Below, one piece after another: positions 25,605 to 35,885 of a stretch of 64,000 bases of DNA (positions are counted from its first letter, which is position 1; the number at the start of each line of letters is the position of its first letter). Source of the DNA: an uncultured Collinsella sp. (GTDB taxonomy: Bacteria; Actinomycetota; Coriobacteriia; Coriobacteriales; Coriobacteriaceae); the NCBI GenBank assembly GCA_934646815.1, contig CAKUEW010000001.1:322561-386560 (forward strand), read 5' to 3'. A model generated the notes under the pieces. It was not told where the DNA came from. It made no database searches and saw only the letters and a list, made by a program, of their open reading frames with translations. Both the position numbers and the translations under genes were made by a program.

Positions 25605-25657
25605 GCGTGCCTTAATTCGTGAGTGCGGCGGACTAAAAATCAGTCCCTAAAAGACTA

Positions 25658-26002
25658 TTACGCGTTAATGCTGGCGATGAGGTCGTTGGCCCTTGCGGCT
25701 ATGACGTCGTTGATCTCTGCCTGCAGCTCTTCGTAGACTTCGATGGCTCGTTCGCCGGCGGGGGTGAGGGTGCTTCCGCGGGCGCCGTCGCGCTCGATGA
25801 GCTTGCAGCCCAGCTGGCCCTCGGCCTCGTTCACGATGCGCCAGGCCTTGGAATAGGCCATGCCCATGCTTTTGGCTGCGCGGTTGAGGGAGTGCTCGCG
25901 GGCGATGCCTTGCAGCAGCAAGACGCAGCCGTGACCGAATACGCCCGGCAGATCCTTGTCGCACGATTGAATGACTAACCGCGCCGTCGTCTTGTACTCC
26001 AT
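25658..26002 (-). CDS. ModE-like winged-helix regulator (DNA-binding domain only)
   Basis: A 114-residue protein with the ModE/LysR-type winged helix: GHGCVLLLQGIAREHSLNRAAKSMGMAYSKAWRIVNEAE, then the wing with LTPAGERAIEVYEEL. This is the N-terminal domain of molybdate regulators. The C-terminal molybdate-binding (TOBE/Mop) part is missing, as in many stand-alone ModE_N proteins, so the signal it senses is unknown. I take ATG 26002; GTG 26011 is only two bases from the GGGGAG ribosome site. It is transcribed away from guaB, and the gap between them carries the guaB promoter. Its target genes are not in view. Confidence 0.75.
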   Translation of the reverse strand: MEYKTTARLVIQSCDKDLPGVFGHGCVLLLQGIAREHSLNRAAKSMGMAYSKAWRIVNEAEGQLGCKLIERDGARGSTLTPAGERAIEVYEELQAEINDVIAARANDLIASINA

Positions 26003-26086
26003 GTGCGCCACGTCTCCCCGCTAAAGTGTTTGCTGGGCAAACGCAAAGCCTGCGTCAAACCCTCGTGTGCTTTCTTAAATCATGCA

Positions 26087-26144
26087 TTGTAGCAGTCAAA
26101 GTGCGTTAAGATACTTGCCCAGTATTGGGCGCCCAAGGTTGGGC
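26087..26144 (+). promoter_or_regulatory. Probable guaB promoter and leader hairpins
   Basis: TTGTAG (26087-26092) and GATACT (26110-26115) are spaced by 17 bases. Directly after come two small stem-loops with the same arms, GCCCA-GTAT-TGGGC (26117-26130) and GCCCA-AGGT-TGGGC (26131-26144). Because the arms are identical, the RNA could also pair the first arm with the last, giving alternative folds. Confidence 0.4.
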
Positions 26145-26194
26145 TGGGTCCTATGAGGCCTGCAGCCGACCGGTCGCATGGAAAAAGGAGAAAC

Positions 26195-27706
26195 ATGGCT
26201 ACGTTCTTTCCCGGTGAGTCCCACACGTTTTCGGAGTATCTGCTGGTCCCTGGTTACTCGTCCTCGCAGTGCATCCCCAACAACGTCTCTCTTAAGACGC
26301 CACTAACCCGCTTCAAGCGCGGTGAGAAGCCGGCAATCACCCTGAACATCCCCATGGTTTCCGCCATCATGCAGTCCGTCTCGGGCGTGGACATGGGTGT
26401 CGCGCTCGCTACCGAGGGTGGCCTGTCCTTCATCTACGGTTCCCAGACCCCCGAGTCCGAGGCCGCTATGGTCAAGGCCGTCAAGGATCACAAGGCCGGC
26501 TTTGTCCAGTCCGATTCCACGCTGACCCCCGACATGACCATGGAGCAGGTCATCGAGCTCAAGGACAAGACCGGTCACTCCACCATGCCGGTCACCGACG
26601 ACGGCACCCCCAAGGGCAAGCTCCTGGGTATCGTCACCAGCCGTGACTATCGCCCCAGCCGCGATGACCACCAAAAAAAGGTCTCCGAGTTCATGACCCC
26701 GCGTGAGCAGCTTATCGTGGGCGACAAGAACATCAGCCTCAAGGTCGCCAACGACGTCATCTGGGACAACAAGCTCAACGCCCTGCCTATCGTCGACGAC
26801 AACGATCACCTTATGGGCATCGTCTTCCGCAAGGACTACGACAGCCACAAGACCAACCCCAACGAGCTGCTCGACGGCGACAAGCGCTACATGGTCGGCG
26901 CCGGTATCAACACCCGCGACTATGCCGAGCGCGTGCCGCTGCTTATCGAGGCCGGTGCCGACGTTTTGTGCATCGACTCCTCCGAGGGCTTCAGCGAGTG
27001 GCAGAAGCGCACCATCGAGTGGATTCGCGCCAACTACGGCGAGGACGTCAAGGTCGGTGCCGGTAACGTCGTCGACGCCGAGGGCTTCCGCTTCCTGGCC
27101 GACTGCGGTGCCGACTTCATTAAGGTCGGTATCGGCGGCGGTTCCATCTGCATCACCCGCGAGACCAAGGGCATCGGCCGTGGCCAGGCCACCGCGCTGA
27201 TCGACGTCTGCCGCGCTCGCGACGAGTACTACGAGGAGACCGGCATCTACGTGCCCGTGTGCTCCGACGGCGGCATCGTCTACGACTACCACATGACGCT
27301 CGCCCTTGCCATGGGCGCCGACTTTATGATGTTGGGCCGCTACTTCGCCCGCTTTGACGAGAGCCCGACCGAGCGCGTGAACGTCAACGGCCAGTACATG
27401 AAGGAGTACTGGGGCGAGGGTTCTGCGCGTGCCCGTAACTGGCAGCGCTACGACCTGGGCGGCGCCGCGAAGCTCAGCTTCGTCGAGGGTGTCGACTCCT
27501 ACGTTCCCTACGCCGGCTCCCTCAAGGACGGCGTGGGCGGCACGCTCTACAAGGTCAAGTCCACGATGTGCAACTGCGGCGCCCTCTCGATCCCCGAGCT
27601 CCAGGAAAAGGCACGCCTCACGCTGGTAAGCTCCACCTCCATCGTCGAAGGCGGCGCCCACGACGTCGTCGTAAAGGATTCCCAGCAGAGCGTCACCTAC
27701 CGCTAG
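26195..27706 (+). CDS. guaB: Inosine-5'-monophosphate dehydrogenase
   Basis: A 503-residue IMP dehydrogenase, which converts IMP to XMP with NAD as the committed step of guanine nucleotide synthesis. The catalytic loop is [10 protein letters not shown] with C319, followed by the flap. Two CBS domains sit in the middle of the barrel (about 95-215), with [10 protein letters not shown] and [10 protein letters not shown] typical of CBS repeats. The start ATG 26195 has AAGGAG at the right distance. It is monocistronic, ending before a series of hairpins. Confidence 0.93.
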   Translation: MATFFPGESHTFSEYLLVPGYSSSQCIPNNVSLKTPLTRFKRGEKPAITLNIPMVSAIMQSVSGVDMGVALATEGGLSFIYGSQTPESEAAMVKAVKDHKAGFVQSDSTLTPDMTMEQVIELKDKTGHSTMPVTDDGTPKGKLLGIVTSRDYRPSRDDHQKKVSEFMTPREQLIVGDKNISLKVANDVIWDNKLNALPIVDDNDHLMGIVFRKDYDSHKTNPNELLDGDKRYMVGAGINTRDYAERVPLLIEAGADVLCIDSSEGFSEWQKRTIEWIRANYGEDVKVGAGNVVDAEGFRFLADCGADFIKVGIGGGSICITRETKGIGRGQATALIDVCRARDEYYEETGIYVPVCSDGGIVYDYHMTLALAMGADFMMLGRYFARFDESPTERVNVNGQYMKEYWGEGSARARNWQRYDLGGAAKLSFVEGVDSYVPYAGSLKDGVGGTLYKVKSTMCNCGALSIPELQEKARLTLVSSTSIVEGGAHDVVVKDSQQSVTYR

Positions 27707-27865
27707 GCGGCTTTCCCAGGCACCGCACCTTGCCGTTCAAGCCGTCGCTCGCGTACCAAAGTACGCGTCGCTCCTCTTTCGGCCCAATCTGCGGCACTTG
27801 GAAAACCCGTCCATGCTAGGACGGGTAACAAATAGTGGTTGACCTTCAACCACGTTATTTAGATA

Positions 27866-27910
27866 AAGCGAGATGCATGCAAGTCGCAGGCATCTCGCTT
27901 GTTGTATTTG
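27866..27910 (+). terminator. Terminator downstream of guaB
   Basis: Perfect 11-bp stem AAGCGAGATGC (27866-27876) with GCATCTCGCTT (27890-27900), 13-base loop, followed by TGTTGTATTT. It probably ends guaB transcription and isolates leuS. Confidence 0.75.
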
Positions 27911-27935
27911 CTATTATCTACCGAGTTAACGATGT

Positions 27936-28053
27936 GGCGGGGCGTTCTCACCTTTGCTCGCTGCAAGTTCCGCACGAGCCGAAGGCCACTTAATGTGCTC
28001 TTCGTGCGAGCAGGGCTGTCCGCAGCAGCGAGTAAAGGTAAGAACGCCCCGCC
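27936..28053 (+). promoter_or_regulatory. Long 29-bp hairpin in the leuS leader
   Basis: Positions 27936-27964 pair with 28025-28053 over 29 consecutive positions, two of them G-U. The 60-base interior contains a second stem, CGCACGA (27971-27977) with TCGTGCG (28002-28008). The structure ends 18 bases before the leuS Shine-Dalgarno GGAG (28071-28074). It lacks a U-tract and the canonical T-box sequence, so it is neither a plain terminator nor a standard T-box. It could be a leader regulator or an inserted palindromic element. Confidence 0.55.
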
Positions 28054-28079
28054 CCAACCCAGCTAACAAAGGAGCTGAT

Positions 28080-30656
28080 ATGTGCGATTGCACAGATCAT
28101 AAGGACGAGATCCCTGCCTACGACGCGCAGGCCATTGAGTCCCGGTGGATGAAGGCCTGGGAGGATTCTAACCTCTTTGCCGTCGACACCGACGCCACCA
28201 AGCCCAAGAAGTATGTGCTCGAGATGTTCCCGTATCCGTCGGGCGACCTGCACATGGGCCACGCGCGCAACTACACCATCGGCGATGCCATGGCCCGTCA
28301 GGCCCGCATGCGCGGCTACGACGTGCTGCATCCCATCGGCTTCGACGCCTTTGGCCTGCCCGCCGAGAACGCCGCCATCAAGCACAACACGCAGGCTGCC
28401 GCCTGGACGTATAAGAACATGGACCAGGCGCTCGCCACGATGAAGCGCATGGGCTTCTCCTACGATCTGGATCGCATGGTCAAGACCTGCAGCCCCGACT
28501 ACTACCGCTGGGGCCAGTGGATTTTTGAGAAGCTGTGGGAGAAGGGCCTGGTCTACCGCAAGAAGAACCCGGTCAACTGGTGCCCCAACTGCAAGACCGT
28601 TTTGGCTAACGAGCAGGTCACCGAGGGCAAGTGCTGGCGCTGCGGCACCGAGCCCGAGAAGCGCGACCTGGAGCAGTGGTACTTTAAGATTACCGAGTAC
28701 TCCCAGGAGCTGCTCGACGACTTGGAGAAGCTCCCCGGCTGGCCCGAGCGCGTAAAGCAGATGCAGGCCAACTGGATCGGCCGCTCCGAGGGCGCCGAGG
28801 TCGACTTTACCCTGTGCGACGCCGATGGCGAGCCCATCGAGGGCGACGAGGGTAAGATCACCGTCTTCACCACGCGCGCCGATACGCTCTTCGGCGTGTC
28901 CTTCTTTGTCCTGGCCCCCGAGTACGCCCGTCTGCACGAGCTCGTCGACGGCACGGAGTACGAGGACGCGGTCAACAAGATTGTCGAGGATTCCAAGCAC
29001 ATCTCTGCCGTCGAGCGTGCCCAGGGCACCCTCGAGAAACACGGCGCCTTTACGGGCCGCTACGTGGTAAACCCCGTCAACGGCGAGAAGGTCCCCGTGT
29101 GGGTTGCCGACTACGTCGTGGCCGATTACGGCACCGGCGCCGTCATGGCCGTTCCCTGCGGCGACCAGCGCGACTTTGAGTTCGCCCGCAAGTACGACCT
29201 GCCCATCGTGCCGATCATCCTGGACGATGACGATCGCGCCGCCGTCGAGGCCAGCGGCGAGACTATCGATACCTTCCATGCCGAGACCGTCGACTGGGAT
29301 TGCGCCCACGCTGCCGAGGGCACGCTCGTCCAGTCCGGCAAGTACACCGGCATGCGCGGCGGCAAGCACTCCGAGGGCGAGGCCGCGATCGTGGCCGACC
29401 TGGAGGCCATGGGCTGCGGCCGTCGCAAGGTCGAGTTCCGTCTGCGCGACTGGCTCATTTCCCGCCAGCGTTATTGGGGCAACCCCATCCCGGCCATCCA
29501 CTGCGAGCACTGCGGCATCGTGCCCGTGCCCGAGGATCAGCTGCCGGTGACGCTGCCCGAGAACCTGGACCTGGGTGCCGGCGAGACCCTCGCCGAGTGC
29601 AAGGACTTCTACGAGACCACCTGCCCGGTCTGTGGCCGTCCGGCCAAGCGCGAGACCGATACCATGGACACCTTCACTTGCTCCAGCTGGTATTACCTGC
29701 GCTACACCGATCCGCACAACACCGAGCTGCCCTTCTCCCGTGAGGCCGCCGACCGTTGGATGCCCGTCGATAACTACATCGGCGGCATCGAGCACGCCAT
29801 TTTGCACCTGCTCTACAGCCGCTTCTTTACCAAGGCGCTGCGCGACCTGGGCCTGCTGAGCGTGGATGAGCCCTTTACCAACCTGCTGTGCCAGGGCATG
29901 GTCAAGGACGAGAACGGCGACACCATGTCCAAGTCCAAGGGCAACGTCGTGCCCCCGAGCTCGGTCATCGAGCCCTACGGTGCCGACACCATGCGTCTGG
30001 CGATCCTGTTTATCGCCCCGCCCGAGAAGGACTTTGACTGGGATCCCAAGGCCGTCGAGGGCGCCAACCGCTTCATTAAGCGCGCCTGGCGTATCGTGTG
30101 GCAGCTCGTCCAGTCCGGCGACGCCAACGTGGCCTTCGATAAGGCTGCGCTCGACGAGGCCGCGCTCAAGCTCTATCGCGAGCGTCACCGCACCATCGCC
30201 AAGTGCACCGAGGACTTCAACCGCGGCCAGTTCAACACCGCGATCTCGGCTGTCATGGAGCTCGTCAACGCGGCGAGCGCCTACCTCAACGCCACCGAGG
30301 GTGCATCGCGCGACAAGGCGCTGTGCTACGGCGTGGCCAAGGACATCGTGAGCGTCCTTGCCCCCATTTGCCCGTTCTGGGCCGACGAGCTGTGGCACGA
30401 GGCACTCGGCTGCGAGGGCAATGCCTACACCGCCGCCTGGCCCGAGTTCGACCTGGCCGAGTCCATCGAGGACACGGTGCAGATCGTCGTTCAGGTGCTC
30501 GGCAAGGTCCGCGGCCGCATCGACGTGGCCCGCGACGCCTCCAACGAGGAGATGCAGGCTGCCGCCGAGGCCGCTGTCGCCAAGTGGACCGAGGGCAAGA
30601 CGGTCGTCAAGGCCATCTGCGTCCCGGGCAAGCTGGTTAACCTGGTGGTTAAGTAA
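28080..30656 (+). CDS. leuS: Leucyl-tRNA synthetase
   Basis: An 858-residue class I synthetase that charges tRNA-Leu. The HIGH motif appears as HMGHARNY with the preceding PSGDL, the KMSKS motif as MSKSKGNVV, and a CP1 editing domain lies between (about 225-430, with the [12 protein letters not shown] threonine-rich region). Two CxxC pairs (CPNCKTVL with CWRCG, and CEHCG with CPVCG) suggest bound zinc. ATG 28080 follows AAAGGAG closely; the frame is open upstream to 27954, but that part lies inside the long leader hairpin and is not conserved-looking. It ends at a terminator. Confidence 0.96.
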   Translation: MCDCTDHKDEIPAYDAQAIESRWMKAWEDSNLFAVDTDATKPKKYVLEMFPYPSGDLHMGHARNYTIGDAMARQARMRGYDVLHPIGFDAFGLPAENAAIKHNTQAAAWTYKNMDQALATMKRMGFSYDLDRMVKTCSPDYYRWGQWIFEKLWEKGLVYRKKNPVNWCPNCKTVLANEQVTEGKCWRCGTEPEKRDLEQWYFKITEYSQELLDDLEKLPGWPERVKQMQANWIGRSEGAEVDFTLCDADGEPIEGDEGKITVFTTRADTLFGVSFFVLAPEYARLHELVDGTEYEDAVNKIVEDSKHISAVERAQGTLEKHGAFTGRYVVNPVNGEKVPVWVADYVVADYGTGAVMAVPCGDQRDFEFARKYDLPIVPIILDDDDRAAVEASGETIDTFHAETVDWDCAHAAEGTLVQSGKYTGMRGGKHSEGEAAIVADLEAMGCGRRKVEFRLRDWLISRQRYWGNPIPAIHCEHCGIVPVPEDQLPVTLPENLDLGAGETLAECKDFYETTCPVCGRPAKRETDTMDTFTCSSWYYLRYTDPHNTELPFSREAADRWMPVDNYIGGIEHAILHLLYSRFFTKALRDLGLLSVDEPFTNLLCQGMVKDENGDTMSKSKGNVVPPSSVIEPYGADTMRLAILFIAPPEKDFDWDPKAVEGANRFIKRAWRIVWQLVQSGDANVAFDKAALDEAALKLYRERHRTIAKCTEDFNRGQFNTAISAVMELVNAASAYLNATEGASRDKALCYGVAKDIVSVLAPICPFWADELWHEALGCEGNAYTAAWPEFDLAESIEDTVQIVVQVLGKVRGRIDVARDASNEEMQAAAEAAVAKWTEGKTVVKAICVPGKLVNLVVK

Positions 30657-30686
30657 GCGCTGGGCGCAAAGCTCATTTGCAGTAGG

Positions 30687-30722
30687 CGAGGGGCGATTCC
30701 AAGCGGGGTCGCCCCTCGTTTT
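30687..30722 (+). terminator. Terminator after leuS
   Basis: Perfect 10-bp stem CGAGGGGCGA (30687-30696) with TCGCCCCTCG (30709-30718), 12-base loop, followed by TTTTGCT. Confidence 0.85.
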
Positions 30723-30807
30723 GCTGAGCGGACCAGGTATTCGCATCAAATTGTTCAATTCTTGTGGAGAACCTGTGCTTGCGCTGACCTGCGCGTTTAG
30801 GTTGTAC

Positions 30808-30836
30808 TTGCGTGTTTTCGCAGCTATTGCTATAGT
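30808..30836 (+). promoter_or_regulatory. Promoter of the rimP-nusA-infB operon
   Basis: TTGCGT (30808-30813) and TATAGT (30831-30836) are separated by exactly 17 bases, and TGC just before the -10 makes it an extended -10. This is one of the best sigma-70-type promoters in the window. Transcription would begin near 30843. Confidence 0.75.
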
Positions 30837-30860
30837 TTGCTCGAAATGAAGTTGTAATTG

Positions 30861-30893
30861 AAAGAAGTGGGGTTTCGGCCCCGCTTCTTTTTT
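30861..30893 (+). terminator. Leader terminator/attenuator ahead of rimP
   Basis: Arms 30861-30872 and 30879-30890 form a 12-bp stem with one G-U pair, a 6-base loop and a run of T. It lies between the promoter and the rimP start, so most transcripts would stop at about 50 nucleotides unless the structure is bypassed. This suggests control by premature termination, perhaps by NusA itself. Confidence 0.7.
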
Positions 30894-30913
30894 GTATGGA
30901 TGGAGGTGCCGCA

Positions 30914-31408
30914 ATGGTCAAGACCAAGACCGAGCAGGCGATCATTGACGCGCTCGAGGCCGTCGCTCCCCAGCACGATGTCGACATCGTCGACGTCGAG
31001 CTCGTGGGTGCCACCAAGGCTCCCTGCGTGCGCGTGCGTATCGAGGGTGCCGAGGGTCAAGGCCTTTCGCTCAACGATGTCACGGCCAACACCAAGTGGG
31101 TCGGCGATGTGATTGAGGAGCTCGACCCCATCTCTTCGAGCTATACGCTCGAGGTTTCGAGCCCGGGCATGGCGCGCCCGCTGCGCCGCCCCAGCGACTT
31201 TGCCCGCTTTGTGGGCGAGAACTGCGAGCTCACCTCCACCGCAACCGAGGGCCGTCGCAAGTACACCGGCAAGATTGCCGCCGCGACCGAGATGGACGTG
31301 ACCCTCGAGCTCGAGGGCGGCGAGTCCGTCACCCTCGATTTCTCCGATATCAAAAAGTGCAAGTTGAAGCCCACCTACGACTTCAAGCCCGCGAAGGAAG
31401 GAAAGTAA
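30914..31408 (+). CDS. rimP: Ribosome maturation factor RimP
   Basis: A 164-residue protein needed for maturation of the 30S ribosomal subunit. It has the RimP N-terminal domain with LEVSSPGMARPLRRPSDF, the family signature, and a C-terminal SH3-like barrel. ATG 30914 has GGAGGT six bases upstream; six earlier codons in frame are untranslated in my view. It is the first gene of an eight-gene operon for translation and nucleic-acid functions and lies right after the leader terminator. Confidence 0.92.
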   Translation: MVKTKTEQAIIDALEAVAPQHDVDIVDVELVGATKAPCVRVRIEGAEGQGLSLNDVTANTKWVGDVIEELDPISSSYTLEVSSPGMARPLRRPSDFARFVGENCELTSTATEGRRKYTGKIAAATEMDVTLELEGGESVTLDFSDIKKCKLKPTYDFKPAKEGK

Positions 31409-31409
31409 G

Positions 31410-32657
31410 ATGGCAGCATCCGACATGATGTCCGCCCTGATGGAGCTTTGCCAGGAGAAGCACATCGACCAGCTCTACCTGATCGACCGCCTGGAGCAGT
31501 CGCTTGCCAAGAGCTATGCCGAGATCTTGCATCTTGAGTGGGGCGCCAAGGTGACCATCGACCGCACCACCGGCAAGATCTATGTCTACCGTCTGGAGCC
31601 GATCGACGATTCCATGGACGAGGAGGGCAACTTCACCGAGTTCGAGGAGATCGACGTCACTCCTAAGAACACGAGCCGCATCGCCGCCCAGCATGCCAAG
31701 GCCGAGATCAACGCCATCGTGCGCAACTCCGCCCGCGAGCAGATCTACGAGGAGTTCTCCGGCCGCATCGGTGACCTCATCAGCGGTACCGTGCTGCAGT
31801 CCACGCCCGACTTCACCATCGTCAAGATTCGTGAGGGCGTTGAGGCCGAGCTTCCGCACTTCGATCAGCGTCGCTACGAGAACGAGCGCAACGAGCGTCC
31901 GATGGGCGAGCGCTACCTGCACAACCAGCACATCAAGGCCGTGATCATCGACGTCCGCGACCCCAACTCCAACCTGCAGCCGGTTCGTGGCGAGCACAGC
32001 CGTCCGCCGATCGTTATCTCGCGTACCCACCCCGAGCTCATGCGTCGTCTGTTTGAGCAGGAGGTGCCCGAGATCTATGAGGGCACCGTCCAGATCAAGT
32101 CGATCGCTCGCGAGCCCGGCCAGCGCTCCAAGGTCGCCGTCCACTCGCTCGACGACCGTCTGGATCCCGTGGGTGCCTGCGTCGGCCCCAAAGGCAGCCG
32201 TGTTCGCGCCGTCGTGGGCGAGCTTCGCGGCGAGCGCGTCGACGTCATCCTGTGGGATGCCGATCCGGCCGTCTACGTCGCCAACGCCCTGTCGCCTGCC
32301 AAGGTCACCCGCGTCCTCATCGACGAGGAGAAGGCCTACGCCGGCGTCATCGTGCCCGACGACCAGCTGTCCCTGGCCATTGGCAAGGAGGGCCAGAACG
32401 CCCGCCTCGCCGCGCGCCTGACCGGCTGGCACATCGACATTAAGTCCGAGACGCTTGCCGCCGACATCCTCAAGAACGTTCCCGTTCACGAGGAGCCCGC
32501 CGCCGACCTGATCGGTGACGAGGACGACGACGAGGTCCGTCGCTGCGAGTTCGTGTCCGAGGACGGCATCCAGTGCCGCAACCAGGCTCGTCCCGGCTCC
32601 CGTTTTTGCGGTGTCCACGACACCGACGCCTTCGATGATGCGGAGGACCTGATCTAG
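31410..32657 (+). CDS. nusA: Transcription termination/antitermination factor NusA, with a Cys-rich tail
   Basis: A 415-residue NusA that binds RNA polymerase and RNA to control pausing and termination. It has the N-terminal polymerase-binding domain, the S1 domain (about 125-200) and two KH domains ([16 protein letters not shown] and the later [18 protein letters not shown]). The acidic C-terminal repeats of Proteobacteria are absent. Instead a short tail carries C379, C389, C400 and H403 (C-x9-C-x10-C-x2-H), which may bind zinc. The usual ylxR gene between nusA and infB is missing. It starts two bases after the rimP stop. Confidence 0.93.
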   Translation: MAASDMMSALMELCQEKHIDQLYLIDRLEQSLAKSYAEILHLEWGAKVTIDRTTGKIYVYRLEPIDDSMDEEGNFTEFEEIDVTPKNTSRIAAQHAKAEINAIVRNSAREQIYEEFSGRIGDLISGTVLQSTPDFTIVKIREGVEAELPHFDQRRYENERNERPMGERYLHNQHIKAVIIDVRDPNSNLQPVRGEHSRPPIVISRTHPELMRRLFEQEVPEIYEGTVQIKSIAREPGQRSKVAVHSLDDRLDPVGACVGPKGSRVRAVVGELRGERVDVILWDADPAVYVANALSPAKVTRVLIDEEKAYAGVIVPDDQLSLAIGKEGQNARLAARLTGWHIDIKSETLAADILKNVPVHEEPAADLIGDEDDDEVRRCEFVSEDGIQCRNQARPGSRFCGVHDTDAFDDAEDLI

Positions 32658-32748
32658 CGCGCGGTCGCGCCGGGCAGGTCCCGGCGCATCTCCCACGCTC
32701 GTTCAGTCTCTAGGCACCCAAGGTGCCAGAAAGGGTAGGTGAAGTCAT

Positions 32749-35463
32749 ATGGCAAAAGTCCGTGTGTCCACCCTGGCCAAAGAGTTCGGCATGACCTCCA
32801 AGGAACTGATGGGTCATCTCGCCGATATGAAGATTCCCGCTAAGTCCGCTTCCTCCGCCCTGGAGGACGCCTATGTCGCCATGGTCCGCAAGCAGCTCGC
32901 CTCGGTGATCGAGGCTCGCGCCCAGGAAGTCGAGGCCGCCAAGCAGGCCGAGGAGCAGGCCGCTGCCGCCGAGGAGGCCGCACGCGCCGCCGAGGCCGAG
33001 CGCGAGCGCATCGCTGCCGAGAAGGCTCGCGAGGAGGAGCGCCGCCAGTTCGCCGCCGCCCAGGCTGCCGAGGAGGCAGCACGTGCCGAGGCCGAGGCCA
33101 AGAAGAAGGCCGAGCAGGAGCGCCTTGCCCGCGAGAAGGAAGAGGCCGCCCGCGAGGCCCAGCGCCGTGCCGTTCCCGCCTCCGACTCCGGTTCGCGCTT
33201 CCGTTCGCTGCTCGACCAGATCGCCGCGCAGGAGACCGTGCTCAAGGAGAAGAAGGACGCCGAGGACAAGGCCAAGGCCGAGCGCGCTGCCGAGCGCGGT
33301 AATCGTCGTGGCGGCAACAACGACCGCCGCGGTGGCCGTCGAGGCGACCGCAACGCCTCCGACAACAACTCCGAGCGCAACGCTTCCGAGAGCCGTCCGC
33401 ACAGCCATCGCACCAACGCCAGCAACAACGTCGCTGCCGGCATGGATTTCCCCAACCCCGACAAGCAGGGCAAGGGCAAAAAGCGCAAGGGCGGTCACGC
33501 CAGCGAAGAGGACCACTACAGCCGCATGGCTCGCGAGGCCGAGGAGTACAGCCGCGAGAAGGTGCTCGAGGAGGCCCGCGCCGCCGTCGAGGAGGCCTCT
33601 CGCGAGTCCACCGGTCGCCGCAAGAAGCGTAAGGAGAAGCGCGAGCGCGAGGCTGCAAAGGCTCAGGAGGAGCGCAAGATTGAGGAGGCGCTGGCCCAGG
33701 GCGTGAACCCCGAGGACCTCGACGCCATCAGGGTCTCCCAGGGCGTTACCGTCCAGGAGCTCGCCGAGGCGCTCGATGTTCCTGCCAACGACATCATCAA
33801 GCGTCTGTTCCTGCTGGGCACGCCGCTCACCATGACGCAGTCCATGTCTGACGACCTGGTTGAGCTCGTCGCCGACGACCTGGGTCGTCAGATCAAGATC
33901 ATCACCCCCGAGGAGGAGAACACCTTCTCGTTCTACGACGATCCCGCCGACCTTAAGCCGCGCGCCCCGGTCGTCACCGTCATGGGCCACGTCGACCACG
34001 GCAAAACGTCGCTGCTCGACGCCATTCGCCACACCGGCGTCGCTGCCGGCGAGGCTGGCGGCATTACGCAGGCCATCGGCGCCTCGCAGGTCACGATTAA
34101 CGACCGCAAGATCACCTTCATCGATACCCCGGGCCACGCCACCTTTACGGCCATGCGTGCCCGTGGCGCCAAGGTGACCGACATCGTCATCCTGATCGTG
34201 GCTGCCGACGACGGCGTCATGCCCCAGACCATCGAGTCGATCAACCACGCCAAGGCCGCCGGCGTTCCCATCGTCGTCGCCGTCAACAAGATCGATAAGC
34301 CGGGCGCCAACCCCGACCGTGTGCGTCAGGAGCTCACCGAGTACGGCATCATCCCCGAGGAGTGGGGCGGACAGAACATGTTCGTCAACATCTCGGCCAA
34401 GCAGAAGATCGGTATCGATGACCTGCTGGAGACCGTGCTGCTCCAGGCCGACGTGCTCGAGCTCAAGGCCAACCCCGACACCTTTGCCTCCGGCAACGTT
34501 CTCGAGGCCAAGCTCGACAAGGGCCGTGGCTCGGTTGCTACCGTGCTCGTGACCCGCGGCACCCTGCGCGTGGGCGACACGCTGGTCGCCGGCCTTACCT
34601 ATGGCCGCGTCCGCGCCATGCTCGACCCCAAGGGCAATGCCGTCACCGAGGCCGGCCCCTCCGATGCCGTCGAGATCTTGGGCCTGCAGTCCGTGCCCAA
34701 CGCCGGCGACGAGTTCCGCGTGTTCGAGGACGAGCGCGAGGCCCGCGCACTTGCCGACGAGCGTTCGCTCAAGGCCCGTATCGAGGAGCAGAGCCGCGTG
34801 AAGCATGTGACGCTCGAGAACCTCTTCGAGACCATCGCTGACGCCGAGGTCAAGGAGCTCAACCTGATCATCAAGGCCGACGTCCAGGGTTCCATCGAGG
34901 CCCTTCAGGACTCGCTCGACAAGATGGACCAGTCCGAGGTGCGCATCAACACGATCCACTCCGCCGTCGGTGCCATCAACGAGACCGACGTCGTCCTGGC
35001 CGACGCCTCCAACGCCATTATCATCGGCTTTGGCGTGCGTCCCGACGGTAAGGCCCGCTCCGCCGCGGAGCGCGAGGGCGTCGAGATCCGTTGCTACGAC
35101 GTTATCTACAAGTGCCTCGAGGAGCTCGACGCTGCCCGTATCGGCATGCTCAAGCCCACCGAGGTCGAGGTCTCCACGGGTACCGCGACCGTCCTGGACA
35201 CCTTCAAGGTGCCCAAGGTTGGTATCGCCGCCGGTGTCCGCATCGAGGAGGGCGAGATCGCCGCGACCGATTCCGTGCGCCTGGTGCGCGACGGCATCGT
35301 GGTGTTTAACGGCAAGATCGCCTCGATGCGCCACTACAAGGACGAGGCCAAGAGCCTCAAGAGCGGCTCCGAGGGCGGCATTGGCCTGGAGAACTTCCAG
35401 GATATTAAGCCCGGCGACCAGATCGAGGGTTACCGCATCGACCAGGTTGCCCGTACCGAGTAG
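32749..35463 (+). CDS. infB: Translation initiation factor IF-2
   Basis: A 904-residue GTPase that brings fMet-tRNA to the ribosome. It has an IF2_N domain at the start ([21 protein letters not shown]), a long Ala/Glu/Arg-rich linker (about 60-300) and a second IF2_N ([19 protein letters not shown]). The G domain follows with GHVDHGKT at 413-420, DTPGHATF and NKIDKP, then domains II to IV. The low-complexity linker is typical of actinobacterial IF-2. AGGGTAGGTGA precedes ATG 32749. The long open frame on the opposite strand is a shadow. Confidence 0.96.
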   Translation: MAKVRVSTLAKEFGMTSKELMGHLADMKIPAKSASSALEDAYVAMVRKQLASVIEARAQEVEAAKQAEEQAAAAEEAARAAEAERERIAAEKAREEERRQFAAAQAAEEAARAEAEAKKKAEQERLAREKEEAAREAQRRAVPASDSGSRFRSLLDQIAAQETVLKEKKDAEDKAKAERAAERGNRRGGNNDRRGGRRGDRNASDNNSERNASESRPHSHRTNASNNVAAGMDFPNPDKQGKGKKRKGGHASEEDHYSRMAREAEEYSREKVLEEARAAVEEASRESTGRRKKRKEKREREAAKAQEERKIEEALAQGVNPEDLDAIRVSQGVTVQELAEALDVPANDIIKRLFLLGTPLTMTQSMSDDLVELVADDLGRQIKIITPEEENTFSFYDDPADLKPRAPVVTVMGHVDHGKTSLLDAIRHTGVAAGEAGGITQAIGASQVTINDRKITFIDTPGHATFTAMRARGAKVTDIVILIVAADDGVMPQTIESINHAKAAGVPIVVAVNKIDKPGANPDRVRQELTEYGIIPEEWGGQNMFVNISAKQKIGIDDLLETVLLQADVLELKANPDTFASGNVLEAKLDKGRGSVATVLVTRGTLRVGDTLVAGLTYGRVRAMLDPKGNAVTEAGPSDAVEILGLQSVPNAGDEFRVFEDEREARALADERSLKARIEEQSRVKHVTLENLFETIADAEVKELNLIIKADVQGSIEALQDSLDKMDQSEVRINTIHSAVGAINETDVVLADASNAIIIGFGVRPDGKARSAAEREGVEIRCYDVIYKCLEELDAARIGMLKPTEVEVSTGTATVLDTFKVPKVGIAAGVRIEEGEIAATDSVRLVRDGIVVFNGKIASMRHYKDEAKSLKSGSEGGIGLENFQDIKPGDQIEGYRIDQVARTE

Positions 35464-35474
35464 GGGGTAGCGCT

Positions 35475-35885
35475 ATGAAGCAAACGCAGGCAACCCGCCG
35501 TCTGGGCGAGCAGCTTCGCGAGAAGCTCGGTTATATCCTGCTCTTTGAGGTTTCCGATCCGCGCCTTGACCTGGTCACCCTGACCGCGGTCGAGGTCGCG
35601 GTGGACCGTTCGTTCGCGCGCGTGTACGTGTCGTGCGACGCGAGCCGCTACGACGAGGTCATGGAGGCGCTCGCCAGCGCCAAGGGCCGCATCCGCAGCC
35701 TGCTGGCCCGCTCGCTCGATTGGCGCGTCACGCCCGAGCTCGATTTTCGTATCGACCGCTCGACCGATGAGGCCGAGCGCATCACCCGTGCGCTGGAAAA
35801 CGTTCCGGCCACGCTGGCGATCGAAAAGGACGAGGACGGCTACCCAATAGCGGGTGTCGCCCAGGAGGCAGCTTTAGATGACTAA
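35475..35885 (+). CDS. rbfA: Ribosome-binding factor RbfA
   Basis: A 136-residue KH-fold protein that acts on the 5' end of 16S rRNA during 30S maturation. The signature DPRLDLVTLTAVEVAVDRSFARVYVS and the LRxRxTPEL-like RVTPELDFRIDRSTDEAERI are clear. It begins 11 bases after infB and overlaps the next gene by 8 bases. Confidence 0.93.
   Translation: MKQTQATRRLGEQLREKLGYILLFEVSDPRLDLVTLTAVEVAVDRSFARVYVSCDASRYDEVMEALASAKGRIRSLLARSLDWRVTPELDFRIDRSTDEAERITRALENVPATLAIEKDEDGYPIAGVAQEAALDD

Larger units (their letters stand above)
27707..28079 (+). other. Hairpin-rich region between guaB and leuS
   Basis: No gene, but five inverted repeats in 370 bases: CGCGTAC/GTACGCG (27750-27767), ACCCGTCC/GGACGGGT (27805-27826), GTGGTTGA/TCAACCAC (27835-27853), the terminator at 27866-27900, and a 29-bp stem at 27936-28053 (the last two listed separately). 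The first three could add to termination of guaB or belong to a small RNA. TATTAT at 27912-27917 is a possible -10 for leuS, without a good -35. Confidence 0.55.

Noticed and set aside
27936-28053. T-box riboswitch for leuS
   Set aside because: The conserved 14-base T-box and a terminator/antiterminator switch are not present; AGGGCTG near 28012 is only a partial resemblance.
27954-28079. Longer N-terminus for LeuRS starting at 27954
   Set aside because: The extra 42 codons lie in a long hairpin, the peptide is unlike LeuRS, and ATG 28080 has a good ribosome site.
27990-30914. A 974-codon minus-strand frame across leuS
   Set aside because: Antisense shadow of a highly conserved synthetase; repetitive Gly/Val/Leu/Asp composition and no recognisable motif.
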